64,000 nt of DNA from DALYJJ01 sp033763935 (GTDB taxonomy: Bacteria > Acidobacteriota > Terriglobia > Bryobacterales > Bryobacteraceae). Under the pieces are notes generated by a model. The model did not search any database. It saw only the letters and a list, made by a program, of their open reading frames with translations, and was not told the DNA's origin. The DNA is taken from positions 62,001-126,000 of the forward strand of contig JANRJO010000068.1 in NCBI GenBank assembly GCA_033763935.1, read 5' to 3'. Both the position numbers and the translations under genes were made by a program. This document shows, piece after piece, positions 43,782 through 51,673 of this stretch. Every line of letters starts with the position of its first letter. Positions within the stretch are counted from its first letter, which is position 1.

Positions 43782-43791
43782 GGCGCCTGGG

Positions 43792-44163
43792 ATGGTCAAG
43801 CGACGAAAGACAAGAGTACCCCCGCCGCCTGTGGTGTGCCCCCTCGGCCGCTGCATGTCACTGCTGGGGGGCGCCTGGACGGCGCACGTGATCTGGTATC
43901 TGCGGGAAGGCGAGCGCTGCTTCAGTGAACTGCAGATGGACCTGCAGGGCGTCTCGGCGAAAGTGCTGACGGCCCGGCTGCGGGAACTGGTGCAAGAGGG
44001 CATCGTCCACCGCGTCACCCGCCAGACCTCGCCTCCGACGGTCTGGTATGCCTTGACGCCCGGCGGCCGCGATCTGGCCAACGTACTGGTCGAACTGGTC
44101 GAAGCCGCGCAGCGCCTGCACGCGCCGCGGGAATCCGCCGCCGAGCAAGAGATTTTTCAGTAA
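43792..44163 (+). CDS. HxlR family transcriptional regulator
   Basis: 123 residues. A winged helix-turn-helix of the HxlR type: CPLGRCMSLLGGAWTAHVIW, then LREGERCFSELQMDLQGVSA and KVLTARLRELVQEGIVHRV, with a wing ending in YALTPGGRDLANVLVEL. Cys in the N-terminal CPLGRC is a possible redox or electrophile sensor. The ATG at 43792 lies right before the conserved part; a longer frame upstream has no homology. It probably represses the divergent SDR operon. Confidence 0.9.
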   Translation: MVKRRKTRVPPPPVVCPLGRCMSLLGGAWTAHVIWYLREGERCFSELQMDLQGVSAKVLTARLRELVQEGIVHRVTRQTSPPTVWYALTPGGRDLANVLVELVEAAQRLHAPRESAAEQEIFQ

Positions 44164-44193
44164 CCGAAGCGGCTCTCCATCGTATAAGCCTGC

Positions 44194-46695
44194 ATGGGAA
44201 CCCTCCTGGCCGACGTCCGCTTTGCCCTTCGCACGTTGCGCCGCAGCCCGCTCTTCACGGCGGTGGCGGTGCTCTCGCTGGCGTTGGGGATCGGCGCCAA
44301 CACAGCCATCTTTACCCTGGTCGATCAGCTCATCCTCCGGCTGCTGCCCGTGCAGGATCCGGAGCGCCTGGTGATGATCTGGACCACCGGGCCGCACATG
44401 GGCAGCAACCGAGGCTCCCGGGCCATGTCCTACCCCATGTACCAGGACTTTCAGAGCAAGGGCGCGGCCTTCTCCCACATGTTCTGCCGGTATCGGGCGG
44501 CGCTGTCGTCCGCATTCGAGGGACGCACCGAGCGTGTAAACGCCGAGCTGGTTTCCGGCAACTACTTCGAGGCGCTTGGCGTGAGGCCGGAGCGAGGGCG
44601 GCTGTTTACGCCGAGGGAAGACGACGTCACCTACAAAGGACATCCGGTGGTGGTGCTGAGCCATCGCTACTGGGCGAACCGGTTCGGGCGGGATGACAGC
44701 GTGATCGGCAAGAAGATGCTGGTGAACAACTATCCGATGACCATCGTGGGGGTCTCCGGCGCGGGCTTCTATGGCCTCGACCCGTCCACCTCGCCTGACG
44801 TCTTCGTGCCCGTCCAGATGAAGCCGCTGATGACGCCCGGCTGGGATTCAATGGGCGACCGCCGCAGCCAGTGGATCCAGACGTTCGCGCGCCTGAAGCC
44901 GGGATTCACGGTGGAGTCGGCCGCGGCGTCATTGCAGCCGCTGTTGAGCCAGATCCTCCAGGACGAAGCCTCGAAGTTCAAGCACATCACCGATTATTAC
45001 CGGGACCGGTTTCTGAAGCGAACGATCCGCATGGTTCCCGCCGCCGCCGGCTATTCACAGTTGCGCGAGAGCTACTCGAAGGCGCTGCTGGTGCTGATGG
45101 CGATGGTGGGCCTGGTGCTGCTCATCGCCTGTACGAACGTGGCGAACCTGCTGATCGCACGGGCCGTCGCGCGGCAGAAAGAGGTGGCCGTGCGCCTGGC
45201 GATCGGCGCTTCTCGCGGCCAGTTGCTGCGGCAACTGCTGATCGAGAGCGTACTGCTGTCGGTGGCGGGCGGGGTCCTGGGGCTCTTCTTCGCGGTGGCC
45301 GTCATCCGCGGCTTGTTGAGCTTCCTCGGCACCGGGGATTCCAATCTCATTCTGCGCGCCGAGCCCGATCTCCGCATTCTGGGCTTCACGTTCGCCCTGT
45401 CCGTCGTCGCCGGCGTGTTGTTCGGCCTTGCGCCCGCATTGCAGGCGCTGAAGCTCGATTTGTGGGACACGCTCAAAGATGTAGTGGGCGCAGTGGCGGG
45501 AGGCGGGGCATCGGTTCGCCTCCGCAAGGTGCTGGTGACGGCGCAGGTGGCGCTGTCGTTTCTCCTGCTGGCCGGGGCGGGTTTATTTGTGAAGACGCTG
45601 GCGAACCTGAAGACCACCGACTCGGGGTTCCACGATATCGGGAACCTGGTGACGTTCCAGGTAGACCCTGCGCTGAACGGCTACAAGATTGAGCAGATGC
45701 ACGCCTTCTACCGGCAGGCGCTCGAAAACATCCGGACTATTCCGGGAGTGAAATCCGCGGCGACGACGACGGTGGCCGTGTTGGCGGGCGACGAATGGGA
45801 TTCCAGTATGTCGGTGGAGGGGCACCAGGTGAAGGACGGCGAGGACATGCAGGCGTTCATGAACTCCATCTCGCCCGGCTATTGGAAGACGATGGGAATT
45901 CAGGTGCTCGAAGGGCGTGACTTCGATGAGCGCGATCGCGGGGAGAAGATGCGGGTGGCGATCGTCAATCAGAAATTCGCGAAGCACTTCTTCGGGGACC
46001 GCAGCGCAATCGGGCGGCACATCGGCTTCGGCGTAGGGCCGCAGACGAAACTCGACATCGAGATCGTCGGCGTGGTGGAGGACCACCTCTACGAAGGGCC
46101 GCGCGAAGGGGTGCGGCGGCAGGTGTTCGTGGCGGTGAACGAGATGCAGTTTCCGGCCTCGGCGACGTTCTACGTGCGCGCGGGAATCGACTCCAAGTCG
46201 CTGTTCTCCGCCCTGCGGGAGAAGATCCGGCAGATCGATTCCGCGCTACCCGTCTACTCCATGAAGACGCTCGAGAATCAGTTGGACGAGACGCTCGGGA
46301 CGGAACGCCTGATTGCCGCTCTTTCAGCCGCCTTCGGCGTGCTGGCGACGCTGCTTGCAGCTATCGGGCTCTACGGCGTGATGGCGTTCACGGTGGCCCG
46401 GAGGACGAAGGAGATCGGACTACGCATGGCGCTCGGGGCGAAGCAATCCACCGTGGTCTCCATGGTGCTGAAGGAGGTGCTCCTCCTGCTGGCGGCGGGT
46501 CTGGCCATCGGGATCCCCGCCGCGTACTTCCTTGCGAAATACGTTTCGAGCCAGCTGTTCGGCGTGAAGCCGGACGACGTCGCCAGCGCGGCTGTGGCTG
46601 TTGCTGTGCTCACGCTGGTAGCGGCGGCGGCCGGCTTCATCCCGGCCCGGCGCGCCAGCGCCATTGATCCGCTGCACGCGCTGCGGTACGAATAG
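44194..46695 (+). CDS. ABC transporter permease of the ADOP (MacB/FtsX-like) family
   Basis: 833 residues. Two MacB-type halves: a periplasmic core domain between helix 1 (about 22-44, AVAVLSLALGIGANTAIFTL) and an FtsX cluster near 290-420, then a second periplasmic domain and a C-terminal FtsX cluster near 710-830. RQKEVAVRLAIGASRGQLLR and RRTKEIGLRMALGAKQSTVV are the duplicated FtsX loops. No ATPase or fusion protein is adjacent, hence 'orphan' permease. Such genes are numerous in acidobacteria and probably move or shed peptides or antibiotics. The stop abuts that of the convergent AsmA-like gene (TAG|CTA). Confidence 0.92.
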   Translation: MGTLLADVRFALRTLRRSPLFTAVAVLSLALGIGANTAIFTLVDQLILRLLPVQDPERLVMIWTTGPHMGSNRGSRAMSYPMYQDFQSKGAAFSHMFCRYRAALSSAFEGRTERVNAELVSGNYFEALGVRPERGRLFTPREDDVTYKGHPVVVLSHRYWANRFGRDDSVIGKKMLVNNYPMTIVGVSGAGFYGLDPSTSPDVFVPVQMKPLMTPGWDSMGDRRSQWIQTFARLKPGFTVESAAASLQPLLSQILQDEASKFKHITDYYRDRFLKRTIRMVPAAAGYSQLRESYSKALLVLMAMVGLVLLIACTNVANLLIARAVARQKEVAVRLAIGASRGQLLRQLLIESVLLSVAGGVLGLFFAVAVIRGLLSFLGTGDSNLILRAEPDLRILGFTFALSVVAGVLFGLAPALQALKLDLWDTLKDVVGAVAGGGASVRLRKVLVTAQVALSFLLLAGAGLFVKTLANLKTTDSGFHDIGNLVTFQVDPALNGYKIEQMHAFYRQALENIRTIPGVKSAATTTVAVLAGDEWDSSMSVEGHQVKDGEDMQAFMNSISPGYWKTMGIQVLEGRDFDERDRGEKMRVAIVNQKFAKHFFGDRSAIGRHIGFGVGPQTKLDIEIVGVVEDHLYEGPREGVRRQVFVAVNEMQFPASATFYVRAGIDSKSLFSALREKIRQIDSALPVYSMKTLENQLDETLGTERLIAALSAAFGVLATLLAAIGLYGVMAFTVARRTKEIGLRMALGAKQSTVVSMVLKEVLLLLAAGLAIGIPAAYFLAKYVSSQLFGVKPDDVASAAVAVAVLTLVAAAAGFIPARRASAIDPLHALRYE

Positions 46696-48297
46696 CTATT
46701 CGTTGCCCCGCTCGGCGGCCCTGTCTTCGCGCCCCTTGTCGCGCCCGAACTTCGGCTGCTTCGCACTGCCTTCCACGGCGATGCGGAGCTGCGTTCCCGC
46801 GCCGTCCTTGGCGAAGAATGGATCGACTGGTTTGAGGACCCACCGCTTCCATCCCGTCATGGTCTGAGATACGCGTGCGGCAAGTCGTAGGGTGCCGCGG
46901 AAGTCGAGCGCGTCACGGTCGAGATCGTAGCCGCCTCGAAGCGCGACCGCCGCTCCGGGGACCTGGAACGCCAGTTCGCGGAAGTAGATCACTTCGTCTT
47001 CCATGCGGAACGTACCGCGCATCCCCGAAACCACATCCTCGATTTCCTGGTTGCCGGGTTTGCCCTGCCCTCGCCGGCTGAGCGTGTCGATCTGTTCCTG
47101 AATCCGCGCTTTGAGAAATCGCCCGTCGTCGATGGAGAACGAACCGGCAAGACGCAGCTTCTCGCTGATCTTGCCCGACAGCGGCGGGATATCAATGAAC
47201 GTTTTGAGCCGCAGGCGCCCTTGCATGATCGGCCCGTCCTTCAACGCGAGACTGAGCACGTCGCTCACCTCGCCGGCGGGCATGTCCACATTCAGGCGCA
47301 CCGACCGCCGTCCGCGCTTCTCGTGCTTCACCACCGCGCCGCTGGTAACGAAGCGGGTGCTGCCCAGGCGGGCGTGAACGGGCCGCAGTTGTGTGTTGCC
47401 GCTGGTGCCGTCCACCAGCACCGCGAACTGAACGGACAGCGGCACGGGCGCGCCGCCGCGCTTCAGCCGAAAGTCGGGAACCTGTGCTTCGCCGCGCGCT
47501 TCGATGGCCGCCAGCGTGCCGCTGAAGGCGCCCGTAGAGTTCAACCGCCCCGCGATGCCGCGAAAGACGGAGAGGTCCGCGTTCGCAAAGCGATAGTCCC
47601 CGCGCAGCGGCGTGTCGCCCGGCTCGTCGGCATCCCAGGGCCCGAACTCACCGATGGCGTCGATGCGCCCGGGCGGGCGCGGATTGTCCAGAATCGCCGC
47701 GAAGCGCATCCCCGCTTCATGACCCTTCGATTCCAGCGTCACCTGCGCGATGGCGAACTCGAGCGGGTTCTTGTCCTCGTCCCTGGGAAGGACCACGAGC
47801 TGTGCGTCCCGGATTTCGATGCGCTCGAGGAGCACGCTCGAAGGGCCCCGGGGCTGTGAGTCCGACAGAGCCGGCCTCTTCTCCCGCGGTGGCACGCTGA
47901 GTCGCATGCCTTGCAGGCGCACCAGCGAGACGTGCCGGACGGGATCGGCGAGCGTCCCCAGGTCGATTTCGAAGTCGAAACGGCGGACGGTGAGCAGGGG
48001 CGGCAGGCCGGGCTGGTCGCGGTAGCGCAGCTGCAGACCCTCGCCCTGCACGGCGGCGCGCGCGCCGCGGGCGCCTCGCACCAGCACGTCGAAGGGGCGC
48101 AGCCGGGGCATCGTGATGTTCAGCGACTTCAGCTCCACGTCGCTGCGGAATCGGCTCTCCAGGTAGATGACGGCTTGCTCCCGCAGGAACGGCTCAAAGT
48201 TGTCGGCAAGCCGAATGCCCAGGTAGTATGCGCTGGCGGCGGCGGCGATCAACACGCCGAGCGCAATCCCCGCCAATCGTCGACGTTTCGGAGTCAC
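46696..48297 (-). CDS. AsmA-like membrane-anchored protein
   Basis: 533 residues. One N-terminal transmembrane helix (about 9-27, AGIALGVLIAAAASAYYLG) followed by a long periplasmic beta-rich region: VELKSLNITMPRLRPFDVLV, and a C-terminal AsmA-type part SGMRGTFRMEDEVIYFRELA then GAAVALRGGYDLDRDALDFR. AsmA-like proteins bridge the inner and outer membranes and are linked to lipid transport. The start is a GTG. The gene has no spacer to the convergent ABC permease. Other domain names in the same superfamily (DUF748, DUF3971) are possible. Confidence 0.8.
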   Translation of the reverse strand: MTPKRRRLAGIALGVLIAAAASAYYLGIRLADNFEPFLREQAVIYLESRFRSDVELKSLNITMPRLRPFDVLVRGARGARAAVQGEGLQLRYRDQPGLPPLLTVRRFDFEIDLGTLADPVRHVSLVRLQGMRLSVPPREKRPALSDSQPRGPSSVLLERIEIRDAQLVVLPRDEDKNPLEFAIAQVTLESKGHEAGMRFAAILDNPRPPGRIDAIGEFGPWDADEPGDTPLRGDYRFANADLSVFRGIAGRLNSTGAFSGTLAAIEARGEAQVPDFRLKRGGAPVPLSVQFAVLVDGTSGNTQLRPVHARLGSTRFVTSGAVVKHEKRGRRSVRLNVDMPAGEVSDVLSLALKDGPIMQGRLRLKTFIDIPPLSGKISEKLRLAGSFSIDDGRFLKARIQEQIDTLSRRGQGKPGNQEIEDVVSGMRGTFRMEDEVIYFRELAFQVPGAAVALRGGYDLDRDALDFRGTLRLAARVSQTMTGWKRWVLKPVDPFFAKDGAGTQLRIAVEGSAKQPKFGRDKGREDRAAERGNE

Positions 48298-48335
48298 GGT
48301 ACGTCAGCCGTCTGACGCGTCTTACGGTATGAATG

Positions 48336-48746
48336 CTACACGGATTCCGCGCCGGAGACATTCACCAGGACGAGTTGCCGGAACAGTTCGTCAAGGCCGC
48401 GTTCGGGGGATTCGCAAAGGCCGCCGTGCACCGGCGATACCTGGATGACGGTGCTTCGGGGCGAGACGATCCAGTGAAACCGCTCGCGCTTCGAAAGCCG
48501 GGCGATCGGACCGCCGTCGGCGAGCCCTTCGGCGACTTTCCGGAAGGCCTCCAGGCGCTCGGCGACGAGACCCGCGTCGACGGAGGGGTGGAGGGCGCGC
48601 AGGCGCTGTTCCTCAACGCCGATGCGCACGCCCAGGAAGTTGCGCTCCGGGCAGAACAGGACCACACCGGCGTTGACGAACTCCTCGCGCTCAACGCGGG
48701 GAACCACACGCAGCACGGCGTAATCAAACGAGACGCGCGCGGGCAT
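48336..48746 (-). CDS. DUF3037 protein
   Basis: 136 residues. The family signature is FDYAVLRVVPRVEREEFVNA followed by GVVLFCPERNFLGVRIGV; the C-terminus RFHWIVSPRSTVIQVSPVHG is also typical. Its start overlaps the end of the HipA-like gene by 23 bp, so the two are made together. The ATG at 48746 is taken because it precedes the conserved start directly. The partner is a kinase-like protein and DUF3037 may be its substrate, inhibitor or adaptor; none is shown. Confidence 0.88.
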   Translation of the reverse strand: MPARVSFDYAVLRVVPRVEREEFVNAGVVLFCPERNFLGVRIGVEEQRLRALHPSVDAGLVAERLEAFRKVAEGLADGGPIARLSKRERFHWIVSPRSTVIQVSPVHGGLCESPERGLDELFRQLVLVNVSGAESV

Positions 48747-49485
48747 GCTCCGCCTCCGAGACGAAACTCTGTGATGCATCCAGGCGTCCGGCAAGGAAGC
48801 GGACGTACCCTTCGACGGGCCCGGCGAGCCACTCCGGTGGCGCAGCGCTCACAATGGCCTCGAGCGATTCCCGGCGAAGCTTCGGGCTCAGACGATCGTG
48901 AGCGGCCGCCATCTCGCGAGCCCAGGGAAGCAGCACGTGATCCTTCACCGCGGCGAAGGGAGAGCGCATCAGACGATCCCCGCTCGGCCAGTCGTGGTGA
49001 AAGTAGAGCGAGGCGCCATGATCGATCAGGTAGAGCCGCCGGTGCCACCAGAGGAGGTTGGGGTTGCGCGCCGTACGGTCCACGTTTGTAGTGTACGCGT
49101 CGAACCACACGACCTCGGAGGCGAGTGGGACGTCAACGCGGTCGCCGGCTGCCGGGTCGAACATCACGGCGCCGGGCAGGTAGTCGATGCCCAGATTGAG
49201 GCCGATGCTCGCCTCCAGCAGGTCTTTGATCTCGGGATCCGCTTCGTTACGTCCCAATGCGGCGTCGACTTCGACGAGCACGATCTCCGGCACCGGAAGT
49301 CCGAGAAGCCGTCCGATCTCCCCCGAGATGAGCTCGGCGGCCAGCGCCGCGCTGCCCTGGCCGGCCCCGCGGAACTTCAACACATACAGGCCGAGGTCGT
49401 CGGCTTCCACGATTGCGGGCAGCGAGCCGCCTTCGCGAAGCGGGGTGACGTAGCGCGTGGCGGTGACCGTCCGTAACACCGTCAC
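48724..49485 (-). CDS. HipA-like kinase domain protein
   Basis: 253 residues of the single-domain HipA-like kinase group. ATP-binding Lys37 in LYVLKFRGAGQGSAAL, a catalytic block NVDRTARNPNLLWWHRR (Asp136, Arg137, Asn141), and a metal-binding LIDHGASLYFH (Asp155). It lacks the N-terminal subdomain of HipA and is not beside a HipB-like gene. DUF3037 follows with overlapping coding sequence. HipA in other bacteria phosphorylates glutamyl-tRNA synthetase; whether this version does so is unknown. Divergent from the DHFR-like gene with 31 bp between. Confidence 0.85.
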   Translation of the reverse strand: MTVLRTVTATRYVTPLREGGSLPAIVEADDLGLYVLKFRGAGQGSAALAAELISGEIGRLLGLPVPEIVLVEVDAALGRNEADPEIKDLLEASIGLNLGIDYLPGAVMFDPAAGDRVDVPLASEVVWFDAYTTNVDRTARNPNLLWWHRRLYLIDHGASLYFHHDWPSGDRLMRSPFAAVKDHVLLPWAREMAAAHDRLSPKLRRESLEAIVSAAPPEWLAGPVEGYVRFLAGRLDASQSFVSEAEHARARLV

Positions 49486-49516
49486 ATTTTCTCAGAACCT
49501 GCTAGGCTGGCTGGCT

Positions 49517-50038
49517 GTGCAAACCCTGCATTATCTGGTTGCGGCGACACTCGACGGGCAGATCGCCCGCACCGACGGTTCCTTCGACTTCTTCACCCCC
49601 GTCGGCGACGAACACTATGCGGACTACCTCGACTCGCTGCGCCGTTTCAGCGCGGTGGTGATGGGGCGCGAAACGTACGAAGTGGGGCTTCGCCTGGGCG
49701 TCACCGACCCTTACCCGTACTTGGACACCTATGTTCTCTCGGCCAGCCTCGGCGGAAGCCCCAATCCGCGGGTGAACATAGTGGCCGGCAACGCCGTGGA
49801 GTTTGTGCGCGCGCTGAAGCGGCAGGACGGCAACGGAATCTACCTGTGCGGCGGCGCGAAGCTGGCTGCGTCGCTGCTGGAGGCCGGAGAGGTCGACGTG
49901 ATCACTGTGAAACTGAACCCCCTGCTGCTGGGAACGGGCATCCCCCTGTTCCAGCACGTTCGCGAGCCGCGCCTGCTGAAGCTGGCCGCCACGAAAACCT
50001 ATGGGAACGGCGTGCTGCTGCTGTCGTATCACACGTAG
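49517..50038 (+). CDS. Dihydrofolate reductase family (RibD C-terminal-like) protein
   Basis: 173 residues from GTG 49517. A Rossmann-like DHFR/RibD fold: YLVAATLDGQIARTDGSFDF, the NADPH-binding VVMGRETYEVGL, then GIYLCGGAKLAASLLEAGEV and LNPLLLGTGIPLF. The start was placed where the family begins (QTLHYLVAATLDG); the open frame reaches 20 codons further upstream, inside the divergent gene's coding start. The substrate is not known; a pterin or deaminated pyrimidine is possible. Its 3' side faces a terminator used by the opposite strand. Confidence 0.85.
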   Translation: MQTLHYLVAATLDGQIARTDGSFDFFTPVGDEHYADYLDSLRRFSAVVMGRETYEVGLRLGVTDPYPYLDTYVLSASLGGSPNPRVNIVAGNAVEFVRALKRQDGNGIYLCGGAKLAASLLEAGEVDVITVKLNPLLLGTGIPLFQHVREPRLLKLAATKTYGNGVLLLSYHT

Positions 50039-50040
50039 GC

Positions 50041-50080
50041 AAAAAAGAAAGGCCGGAGTCCCGGTGAAGGGGACTCCGGC
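50041..50080 (-). terminator. Intrinsic terminator of the glycine-zipper gene
   Basis: Minus strand: GCCGGAGTCC (50080-50071) pairs with GGACTCCGGC (50061-50052) over a nine-base loop, then a T-rich tail (TTTCTTTTTT, 50050-50041). The converging DHFR-like gene stops three bases before it on the plus strand and may also use the stem. Confidence 0.8.
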
Positions 50081-50117
50081 ACACAGAACCTCCGAAACAA
50101 GGAGCGAACGGTAACGG

Positions 50118-50780
50118 CTACCGCCTGGGTCGCAGGCGATCGTCCTGCCGCTCGTCTCCGTAGCGGTGATAGTGGCGGCCGTCACGGTCATAGCCGTCAT
50201 CGGCCACGCCCACTCGTAGCGGGCGGTCGAGCCGGAAGGTCAGCACGGACTCGGACGGAAGCCGAACGGAGCCGCCGCGCGTAACGGTCTGCCCCGCGGC
50301 GCCCGCGCCGGCGCCTGCGATCGCGCCGATTGCCGCGCCTTTGCCGCCTCCGGCAATCGCACCGATCACCGTGCCGAGCAGAGCGCCGCCGCCCACGTAC
50401 TTGCCCGTGCGCTTGTTGGCGCCCACGCCTTCCCGCCGCTCGGACCGGTCTGCGCCGACACTCTCTTCCCGCGCGTCAACGGTATAGCGCGTTCCACCAA
50501 CCGCGATCGATTCCAAATCGATAACAATATCGCTGCTCGAAGAGTCGCGCATAATCAACTCGGCGTCCGCTCCGCGCGGGATCACCACTCGACCGTTGCG
50601 GTCGAGGACGTCACGCTCCACCTCGCCACGGTAGATTCTGCTGTCCGAGGGGTGCTTGGCATCGATTGCATCCACTGTGCGAATCACCACTTCCGTACCC
50701 GCGGGAACCCGATCTACCTGTGCCTGAAGGGCGAAGCCCAGACTCATCGCCAGAACGGCGGATGGTACAAATTTCCGCAT
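50118..50780 (-). CDS. Exported glycine-zipper protein
   Basis: 220 residues with a signal peptide (about 1-20, LGFALQA-QV). A beta-rich domain (about 25-105) with RVPAGTEVVIRTVDAI and DRNGRVVIPRGADAEL resembles TrbI-type or pilus-like assembly domains. A glycine-zipper, YVGGGALLGTVIGAIAG...GAAIGAIAGAGAGAAG (about 128-163), follows, as in membrane-inserting or channel-lining proteins. The C-terminus (VLTFRLDRPLRV) ends in a basic, His/Tyr-rich tail. GGAGGT lies before the ATG. It diverges from the TPR gene. Function unknown, envelope role likely. Confidence 0.78.
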   Translation of the reverse strand: MRKFVPSAVLAMSLGFALQAQVDRVPAGTEVVIRTVDAIDAKHPSDSRIYRGEVERDVLDRNGRVVIPRGADAELIMRDSSSSDIVIDLESIAVGGTRYTVDAREESVGADRSERREGVGANKRTGKYVGGGALLGTVIGAIAGGGKGAAIGAIAGAGAGAAGQTVTRGGSVRLPSESVLTFRLDRPLRVGVADDGYDRDGRHYHRYGDERQDDRLRPRR

Positions 50781-50890
50781 AAAGCGTACCTCCGCATCTG
50801 GTAAAGCAAGAAGGCTGCCAAGATGTGACGGGAGCCCCATTGTTCGCGCTTGCGGATGAGCATATAGTTGATCTAAAGAGAAGGTCCTTT

Positions 50891-51673
50891 ATGGTTTCCA
50901 CAAAACTTCTCCGGATGGTCGCGGTTGCCGGCGCCGCTTGTCTGTTCGCCGCGCCACAGGATACGGAGGTTGCGCGAAACGTTCCGCCCGCGCAGCAATC
51001 GGCGGTGGAACCGCCGGCGAAGCCGGTCACGCCGGAAGTGCGGGGCGACATCTACATGGCTCGCAAGATGTATCGCGAAGCCGTCGAGACGTATCGTCCC
51101 CTTCTCGAGAAGAATCCCATCATCCACAACAAAATCGGCATCGCTTACCACCAGATGACCGACCTCGACAGCGCGCGCAAGTACTACGAACGCGCCATCA
51201 AGCTGGACCCGAAGTACGCCGAGGCGATCAACAACCTGGGGACGATACACTACGCCAAGAAGAGCTACCGGCGGGCCGTGGGCCAATACCAGAAGGCGCT
51301 GCGGTTGACGCCGAACTCGGCGTCGATCCACAGCAACCTTGGAACCGCGCACTTCGCGCGAAAGAACTATAAGGCGGCGATGGCCGCCTATGAGCGCGCC
51401 CTGGAACTGGATCCCGAGGTGTTCGAGCACCGCAACACCGCGGGCGTTCTGCTGCAGGAGCGGACCGTGGAAGAGCGCGCGAAGTTCTACTTCTACATGG
51501 CGAAGACCTACGCGAAGGCGGGCTCGCACGAGCGGGCGCTGATCTACATCCGCAAGTCGCTTGAAGAGGGATTCAAAGAGAGAGGGAAGTTCGTTGAGGA
51601 CGCGGACTTCGCGTCCCTGCAGGAGTTGCCGGAGTTCAAGGAGCTGATGGCCCGGCAGACGCGTGTTCTCTAG
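50891..51673 (+). CDS. Exported TPR protein
   Basis: 260 residues with a hydrophobic export signal (about 1-23) and a Pro-rich linker. Tetratricopeptide repeats span about 50-220, with units such as NKIGIAYHQMTDLDSARKYY, NNLGTIHYAKKSYRRAVGQY and SNLGTAHFARKNYKAAMAAY. The start at ATG 50891 is used because a signal peptide begins there; the frame is open earlier. It overlaps the next gene by 11 bp and so is co-translated with it. A scaffold role in the envelope is likely. Confidence 0.83.
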   Translation: MVSTKLLRMVAVAGAACLFAAPQDTEVARNVPPAQQSAVEPPAKPVTPEVRGDIYMARKMYREAVETYRPLLEKNPIIHNKIGIAYHQMTDLDSARKYYERAIKLDPKYAEAINNLGTIHYAKKSYRRAVGQYQKALRLTPNSASIHSNLGTAHFARKNYKAAMAAYERALELDPEVFEHRNTAGVLLQERTVEERAKFYFYMAKTYAKAGSHERALIYIRKSLEEGFKERGKFVEDADFASLQELPEFKELMARQTRVL

